Shown here one piece after another: positions 58,148 through 64,000 of a stretch of DNA of 64,000 nt (position 1 is the stretch's first letter; every line of letters starts with the position of its first letter). The position numbers and the translations under genes were made by a program. This DNA is from Isoetes taiwanensis (lineage: Eukaryota > Streptophyta > Lycopodiopsida > Isoetales > Isoetaceae), in contig JAJEKV010000064.1 in assembly GCA_021234155.1 (NCBI GenBank), positions 2,914,001 through 2,978,000 of the forward strand. Reading direction: 5' to 3'. The notes under the pieces are model-generated. The model was not told where the DNA came from. It saw only the letters and a program-made list of their open reading frames with translations, and did no database searches.

Positions 58148-58175
58148 GCCCGGCAACGCCGGGCACTATAACTAG
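58148..58175 (+). mobile_element. Helitron-like 3' terminus
   Basis: GCCCGGC-AAC-GCCGGGC (58148-58164) is a perfect 7-bp hairpin followed by ACTATAACTAG and then T. A hairpin 7-12 bases before a CTAG end, inserted before T, is the Helitron 3' signature. The 5' end was not found. Confidence 0.5.
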
Positions 58176-58288
58176 TATGTTATTAATCATGCATAAATTG
58201 AATAATATGATTGATTAGGAATATATGCATTTGATTGAACTTAATAATTTTCTTAATCACATTCACATGCATACTATAATTGATCATC

Positions 58289-58706
58289 TTTTTTTTTTTT
58301 GACGACATTTGAACTCTAAACAATTGGTATTCGCTTCGATGAAGAGAAATGTTCGCGGCGACCTTGGCCGTCACAATAAATTTCCTCTATTACCTAAGTT
58401 ACATCATATATATTCTAAACGAGGTGCACCCTGGACTACCACAGTCGTTGGATTCGTCGATCCTACGACCCAGATCATATGTTGGGGCCTCTGGCCGCCT
58501 CTCGTTTCGCTTATAGTCATTTATGATTGGAGGCACCTATGATTTTGAAATATGAAATACGATTTCCCCTAAGGTTTTGAGGGAATATCGAACCTCTATA
58601 CGTCTTTGCCTAAGATTTTAGAATATGAAATACGAGGGCTCGAACCTCTACCAAAATAACTCTGTGTCCTAATAAGACTACTTTAACCAATATACCCAGT
58701 GAGTTA
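58289..58706 (-). mobile_element. tRNA-derived SINE, about 415 bp, poly(A) tail
   Basis: On the minus strand an A box GGGTATATTGGTTAA (58697-58683), a B box GGTTCGAGCCC (58647-58637), a non-coding body, and a 12-base A tail (58300-58289). Flanks resemble an 8-bp target duplication (gatgatca and aataatca, inverted reading) with two mismatches. Body and tail order fit a pol III-transcribed SINE. Confidence 0.6.
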
Positions 58707-58830
58707 ATGTGATTATTTTTTATCTTGAATCTATGTTTTTTTTTATAACAACTTATTCAATTTTTTGGGGGTGTATGGTCTATGGTTTCAGGAATTGTAA
58801 TGTTTACATCCATATCAAATCCCCCTGGAA

Positions 58831-58854
58831 CCCCCTGTTATTTTGCTACATATT
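58831..58854 (-). repeat. R1 terminal motif, isolated copy
   Basis: The reverse complement reads AATATGTAGCAAAATAACAG and then GGGG. It matches the R1 end with one change; the rest of the element is not recognisable here. Confidence 0.55.
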
Positions 58855-59011
58855 GATACTAATGGTAGTAAATATTTTTACGTGTATAATAATACGACAA
58901 GTGCCATCGTTGCCATGCACTCCCATACTAGCGTATCCTTGTGCAGCCACCACCCATAGGCTCTCCACATGTAGGCTACCTACGTGGTATGCATGTGTCT
59001 GTGACGACCCT

Positions 59012-59056
59012 CTTCATATTATACCCATGCGACGACCATATGGGTATAATATGAAG
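59012..59056. repeat. Hairpin, 17-bp perfect stem, 11-base loop
   Basis: cttcatattatacccat (59012-59028) and atgggtataatatgaag (59040-59056). Pairing extends outward (gacgaccct against atggtcatc) with three mismatches, giving a stem of about 26 bp. Confidence 0.88.
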
Positions 59057-59610
59057 ATGGTCATCATAGTGTCGAGTCACGCATATACTAACCTTGTAGA
59101 TGTCATCTAGGTGACATGTACTGTGATGTGGCAGTATGAGATACGTATTCATGGCATATAATATACTGGAACATCACAATTGCAGGGCTTGGGCACACAT
59201 CCTTCTCTCACGTATGGTTCACCCCACGCGTAGAGGCTCGAGTGTGTTGCACAACCTATGCCCAAGTTGGTAGAAGATTGGCACAAAAGCAGATGTATTG
59301 GTATAAATCCATAGACAACGTTTGTCAGGCAGGAAAATACAGTCATGAACATAGGGAGTGTTTTTGCCTTAATCTGGAATTTATTGTCGAGGAATGTCTT
59401 GCGAGGTTCCTAACTTGGCCTATACAAATAAACTTATACTTAACACATTTACTAAACTATATCCTTTTTTGGCATCTTGATATTTCACCCACAATGAACT
59501 CAACCTTGAAATTGACATCACCGAATGTAAAGCTTCAAATTTACAATAGTCATGCTTTAAATAAAAGCAATAGAGTTTTGGGCCAAATTAATCGGAAGGA
59601 ATATATAGCC

Positions 59611-60700
59611 TTGCTTGATGCAAATGGAGTTATGGCATCACAATCTCTGGTAGCATTTACCGGAAGTGTTAGAAAAACATTTACATGAATGGAGCAATAC
59701 GAAGCTTGCAATAGCCAGAGGCTTGCCAACGTGAATCTGAGACTACCCTAGCCTGCATAGCCTTGCCTATTTTTGCTCCATTAAAAACCCTATTTCTCGT
59801 CATAAGGCATGTTTATGCTCCATGGTGGTCTAGATGCATTTGCCATAGCCACATCTGCACCCCCCAAATGCAGCCCGCAATTACCATCGCTGGAAAATGC
59901 CCAGGAGTGTATTACGTTTTGATATTTTCCGGCCTTCGGATTCTGGTCGGAAAAAATATCTCGACGGAGCCGCCAGCCTCGACAGTGCAACTCGCTGCTC
60001 CAGAACGACGAGTCGACGGGGATGCCGATTTGATGTTGTTGGAAGTAAGTATGCGTATGTGTTCTGAAGGTTTATCAGGTTAATGATTTCTTTTATCATA
60101 TTCGAGCGTTTGATGCAGCCAGATGTTGTTTGGTATATGTTTTGAAGTTTTATTAACGACTTCTTTATTCATACTAGCGTGTTTTTGCAGCAAACCCTTG
60201 GTTTTCGCCTTAAAACGTTTGACAAACTCAAGAATATGCACAACCTTGCTTGATGCAAACGGAGTCTTTGCATCACAACATCTGGTAGCATTTACCAGAA
60301 CTGTCAGAAAAACATTTACATGGATGGAGCAATACGAAGCTTGCCATAGCCAGAGCCTTGCCAACATGAATCTGAGACTACCCTAGCCTGCATAGCCTTG
60401 CATGTTTTTGCTCCATTAAAAACCCTGTTTCTAGTCATAAAGCCTGTTTATGCTCCATGGCGGTCTAGATGCATTCGCCATAACCGCATCTGCATCCCCC
60501 AAATGCAGAGAAAGCCCGCATCCACCATCGCTGTTCAGCGAAAAAAATCTCCAGCTGGAAAATGTTTTCTGTACGTAATTCGCCCACGAGTGTATTACGT
60601 TTTGATATTTTCTGGCCGTCGGATTCTGGTCAAAAAAAATATCTCGACGGAGCCGCCAGCCTCGACAGTGCACTCGCGGCTCCACCGCTCCTGCGCCGCC
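59611..60700. repeat. Tandem duplication with period about 635 bp
   Basis: ttgcttgatgcaaa.ggagt starts at 59611 and at 60246. Both copies continue through agcaatacgaagcttgc and aatatctcgacggagccgcc. Copy 2 has a small insertion near 60513-60580. The open frames in both copies (LLDANGV.ASQ.LVAFT) are unrecognised and broken. Confidence 0.88.
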
Positions 60701-60942
60701 TCGAATTTTTACCGGCCGGAATCTCTTCGGCCAGAAAATTATGTAATACATAATAGCGATTATGAGATTTCATCTCATAATCTTCTGCTTTGAAGATGAT
60801 CTGGAAATTATTCTGTTGCAAGGCTAGATACAATCTTATTTCATTAGTGGATCCTGCATGCTGTCTACGAAAAGGAATAGTTTCGTTAGTTTCTCAGCTT
60901 TCATTCACTTGTGAACACTTTGAAGGTAGAGTTAAACATTAC

Positions 60943-62982
60943 CTTGTCAATGACGTGATTTGCACCAGTCTCGTAGTTCACGGGGCGGTCAACTGTCTGG
61001 CTTGCTTCTACCACCTACAAAATAAATATAAGTCAAGATCTTACAAAATGTGGTGAAAACATATTTTAAAGCTCACCTGAGACATCCAGATCCTGATAAA
61101 ATAGTACTGCAGTCCATGATGTACCTGAGGAAAACAAAATGTTTCAACATAGTTCTATTAAGGGTAGCGTTGCTCAAAAATGGCATTTATGTTACTAACC
61201 TTGGATATGTTATAGAGCCTTTAAATGGCTGTATGCATTCATCAACAGTTATTTCCTGCCATAAAAGTCATAGAAAACTTAGAAGTAGTTCGAAGAACAA
61301 ACCCTTCACCTAAAAATCTGCAATGGTAGACCTTGTGACAATGCTCCCTTATCAGAAACCTACTTTCTGGAAAGATCCACCTACAATTCCAATCTTCCTG
61401 TTTAGCTATCATTGGCATTGCAGGACATGCATGTGATTAAAAAAAAAACATTGCATACCTTGAATACTGTTGCCTGGTTGTCATTGGGTTTGGTGCCTTG
61501 TTTCATTAACTGGAGGTGCTCTTGTTTCCTTAGCTCTAGTGAAAGAAAAAAGGGAATGGTTAAAGCATGATTAAATGACAGACCTGAGCTTATTCTGTAG
61601 GTGGCAGAGAAATAAAATGTCCTCCTGCATTGTTCGTGCCTCTCGTTTTGATGAACGTGGACATTTATTACTCAAAAGAATACAAAGAGTACATGGGGGA
61701 CTCAAAACCCAGTGGAGAAGATATCCACTAGAGCAACACTACCCACCACATACATAACATAGAAAAGCAGAGCATACAGATCACCATGAGCACAACTGTT
61801 TGCTATGAGTAGGTGTGAATCTGAAGATATTGTTCCCAAATGACACTTTTGATGTCATCCTTCAAGGAAGAACATTTGTACGCCTTCACAATGCGACTAC
61901 GGGCATCGCGAAGCACTTGCATATCTGAAAAGAGCTGTCCCTTGAAGATGAGGAGATTTCGTCTCTTCCAGATGGACCAGATGATCCAAGCAGATGCTAA
62001 GTGGAAAGCCCTCTTTGGCATTGTTCGTGCCTCTACATCTGTTCAAAGGATGATTTGGGAAATTAGCATATAACTCGCATCACGGTTAACTATAAGTCAG
62101 GAAAATATTAGAAAAATAAATAGCATAGTATAGATGATTCAATGCGTCAGGAGTTGGTCAAATCGTCAAACTGAACTGCCTAATACTACTCTAGAAAAAA
62201 TATTGTGACGGGCCTTAATTTCCATAAATAGATGGCAATCAAACTGTTGTAAAGGGCAGAAGAAGCAAATGTATTACTTTATTAGAAAGGTCCAGCACTG
62301 CAATGACAGGCAAAAGAAGTAGAAAGTAGATGTAATTGCTTTTAATTCGCAAGAAAAATGGAAAAATAGAAGCTTAAATTTCTGAACAGAGTTCTTCGTG
62401 TCATGGCATAATCAAATCTGAGATGATATAATTCATTATCATGGTTAGTACTACTAATCTGTGTTTGAAGGGCTTCTGAAATAGCTTACTGTCCATGTAA
62501 GCCACTAAAAGGTCCTCTGCAGCTTCTCTATAGGCCACTAAAAGGTCCTCTATAGCTCATCAAATTTACCGTTCTTGACAAAATGTTTAACTGAGAAGAA
62601 CAAAATGTAATAAATGCTAAACAAAGGCATAAAGATGTACAGGTCTTTAGAATAATATAAGTGATGGCAAAATACCTCTTTTCCTGCAAAGAACAGTAGG
62701 CAGACAGGCCATTTTCTTCAAGCAAGTAATCAAGTTAATAATCCCAGATGCCTTAAAGAACGTTTATGCAAGTGAACAAAGAAGAAAAACCTGAGCAAAA
62801 CAGAAGTTAAACGCATGCTTAATGAACATTAAACCCTAGGGCTAGCAGAGAATGCACCTTAGAAGCCAACACAGCAACTCTCGTCCTACAGTTGTGAGAA
62901 ACATCCGCTAGAAAGCGAAATCGGCCATGTACATTCAGATATGAATCATCAAGAGTGTGCAAACCTTGGCATGCTCCGCCAT
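60943..62982 (-). CDS. Possible small spliced gene of unknown function (tentative exons)
   Basis: Three minus-strand pieces look like exons. 62982-62965 is ATGGCGGAGCATGCCAAG before a GT donor. 61535-61459 is bounded by AG and GTATGC and reads LRKQEHLQLMKQGTKPNDNQ then ATVFK. 61014-60943 is bounded by AG and GTAATG and reads EASQTVDRPVNYETGANHVI. A 16-base AG/GT-bounded piece (DLDVS) may lie between the last two at about 61080. Other exons could not be fixed. A LINE fragment sits in the presumed first intron (61644-62017). I do not recognise the family, and phases are not all reconciled. Confidence 0.3.
61627..62034 (-). mobile_element. 374-bp 5'-truncated LINE with 17-bp target duplication
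   Basis: gcattgttcgtgcctct occurs exactly at 61627-61643 and 62018-62034. Between them the minus strand reads a LINE C-terminus (AFHLASAWIIWSIWKRRNLL ... VIWEQYLQIHTYS stop), a 3' untranslated part matching 57851-57975, AATAAA (61669-61664), and only a short A-rich end. Confidence 0.9.
62035..62954. other. Spacer or intron sequence
   Basis: AT-rich. A duplicated ggccactaaaaggtcctct motif (about 62500 and 62532) is the only structure seen. A short frame at 62670-62725 (LEENGLSAYCSLQEK) could be an exon but splice phases do not prove it. Confidence 0.35.
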
Positions 62983-63051
62983 AGCTGCAGAACCCCTAAA
63001 TCGTGTTGCAGATCTTGACCTGCTCTGCCATAGCTGAAGAACCCCTAAATC
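62955..63051. repeat. 48-bp tandem duplication including a start codon
   Basis: gtgtgcaaaccttggcatgc and gtgttgcagatcttgacctg begin two parallel units (62955-63002 and 63003-63051) that share ccatagctg.agaacccctaaatc. Each holds an ATGGC(G/A)GAGCA start on the minus strand. Confidence 0.85.
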
Positions 63052-63591
63052 GCTAGAGCAAGAAGAACAGAGCTACCAATTCAGATTTGCGATTGAATAA
63101 TGGGCTAATCGTTCCTTAGGCCTCCCAGTTTACTCTTGCTTGATTCCTTTGTTTCTGTAACCAGTGGTTTGCCGCTTGTGATATCAACACCTTTCTTATC
63201 GGTGCTATTGAAAAAGTCTAAACCAATATTGATCTTAGGGTTTCGAAGGGACAGAGATTACCTGCACCTTTGAACGTTATCGACCAACATCATCTCGATG
63301 CATTCGCTTGAACCTGGTTTAGCCTGTGGTAGTGATCTTTCAATATTGGGTTACTATCCTCGAATTTATTTGCTGGTAATTCCAGAGTATTGGTCTTACA
63401 TGTTTCCTTTTGCTTCTGAAGGACCGGCCCCATAGTCTTCATCTATGGCCAAACAAAGCAAAAACATTAGCAGACATGGCCGCTCCACTTGCGGCTGCAG
63501 ATATGGTCGCCCGATCCTTGGGATAAAATCTCAACTCTTTGCCTTTGATCGTAGTAAGATAATCTCGGCCGTCTGCATTAAATCATGACTG

Positions 63592-63762
63592 AATCTAAAC
63601 CGCCCAAATTAGGGCTCGATGCACTACACACTTACACCAAAACATTATAATACAAGAAATTTATCGCGGCGGCCGCAAATCTAAACCGCCCAAATTAGGG
63701 CTCGATGCACTACACACTTACACCAAAACATTATAATACAAGAAATTTATCGCGGTGGCCGC
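63592..63762. repeat. 86-bp tandem duplication
   Basis: aatctaaaccgcccaaatta starts at 63592 and 63678. The copies differ by about one base and end in a GC-rich cgcggcggccgc segment. 63052-63591 and 63763-64000 show no gene I can support. Confidence 0.92.
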
Positions 63763-64000
63763 CGCCGCGAACATTTCTCTTCTCCAACCCGCTGCAAAAG
63801 AAGTTTTGTGCTAAGTCGAATAGATCTCAATTCTGGACTATTGCAGGAGTTGAACCTGCTCTATTGCCATCTATTTTGTGCCAGTAATATAGACAGGTGC
63901 TATAACCGACACCATGGGATTCCTATTATTCTCTGTCTCCTCTCTTCTTTTCATAAAAACCTATGTTTATATGGTTTTCCTGACGAAACTTGGGAAGTAA

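Noticed and set aside
63838-63920. A tRNA gene on the minus strand (GCAGGTTCAACTCCTGC T-arm-like stem)
   Set aside because: The T arm pairs well but the acceptor stem does not, and no convincing anticodon arm could be placed.
1-64000. CRISPR arrays, bacterial operons or phage genes
   Set aside because: No regularly spaced identical repeats with unique spacers exist. Genes are split by spliceosomal introns and the mobile elements are eukaryotic.

Overview
The window looks like nuclear DNA of a land plant with a large, repeat-rich genome. The evidence is genes split by GT-AG introns, a plant-type Crooked-neck splicing factor, chromodomain Ty3/gypsy elements, LINEs, tRNA-headed SINEs, a hAT fragment and a DUF7869 relic. 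A fern or another seed-free plant is my best guess, but the sequence does not settle it. Two genes can be read as intact by following splice sites: an aldo-keto reductase (minus strand, 6 exons, 278 codons, 3961-5286) and a Crooked neck-like/CLF1 pre-mRNA splicing factor (minus strand, 7 exons, 707 codons, 19392-22102). Most of the rest is mobile DNA and decayed copies. Layout: 1-3.5 kb holds a DUF7869 relic and short tandem repeats. 4.0-5.3 kb is the reductase. 5.5-8.3 kb is a segment repeated at 41.5-44.1 kb; both copies carry exons of a decayed DEAH-box RNA helicase of the DHX37/DEAH13 type. 8.8-10.7 kb is a long LTR with a primer-binding site and leader but no pol. 10.7-14.5 kb is a cluster of short repeats and a large inverted repeat. 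14.5-16.7 kb holds the most unusual item, a histone H3-like reading frame. 19.4-22.1 kb is the splicing factor. 22.2-38.7 kb is one nested retrotransposon complex bounded by a 5-bp target duplication. 38.7-48.5 kb is spacer plus the second helicase relic. 48.9-64 kb holds LINE, hAT, SINE and Helitron pieces, tandem duplications and possibly exons of one more small gene. The H3-like frame (14774-15915) starts with the H3 tail motif ARTKQT and ends with a nearly complete H3 histone fold. The two are separated by about 280 residues of acidic, basic and serine-rich sequence. It carries two in-frame stops and one frameshift. It sits behind its own TATA box and among four copies of an imperfect hairpin motif, one of which also lies in the leader of the neighbouring LTR element. 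The second striking structure is the nested complex next to the splicing-factor gene. It is a three-LTR tandem array in which both internal regions are inverted (sense plus antisense pol). Its middle LTR is split by a terminal-inverted-repeat element, and that element is itself split by a second, 9.4-kb LTR retrotransposon. Transcripts from its LTRs would fold into long hairpins, and its last LTR points into the splicing-factor gene 130 bp away.
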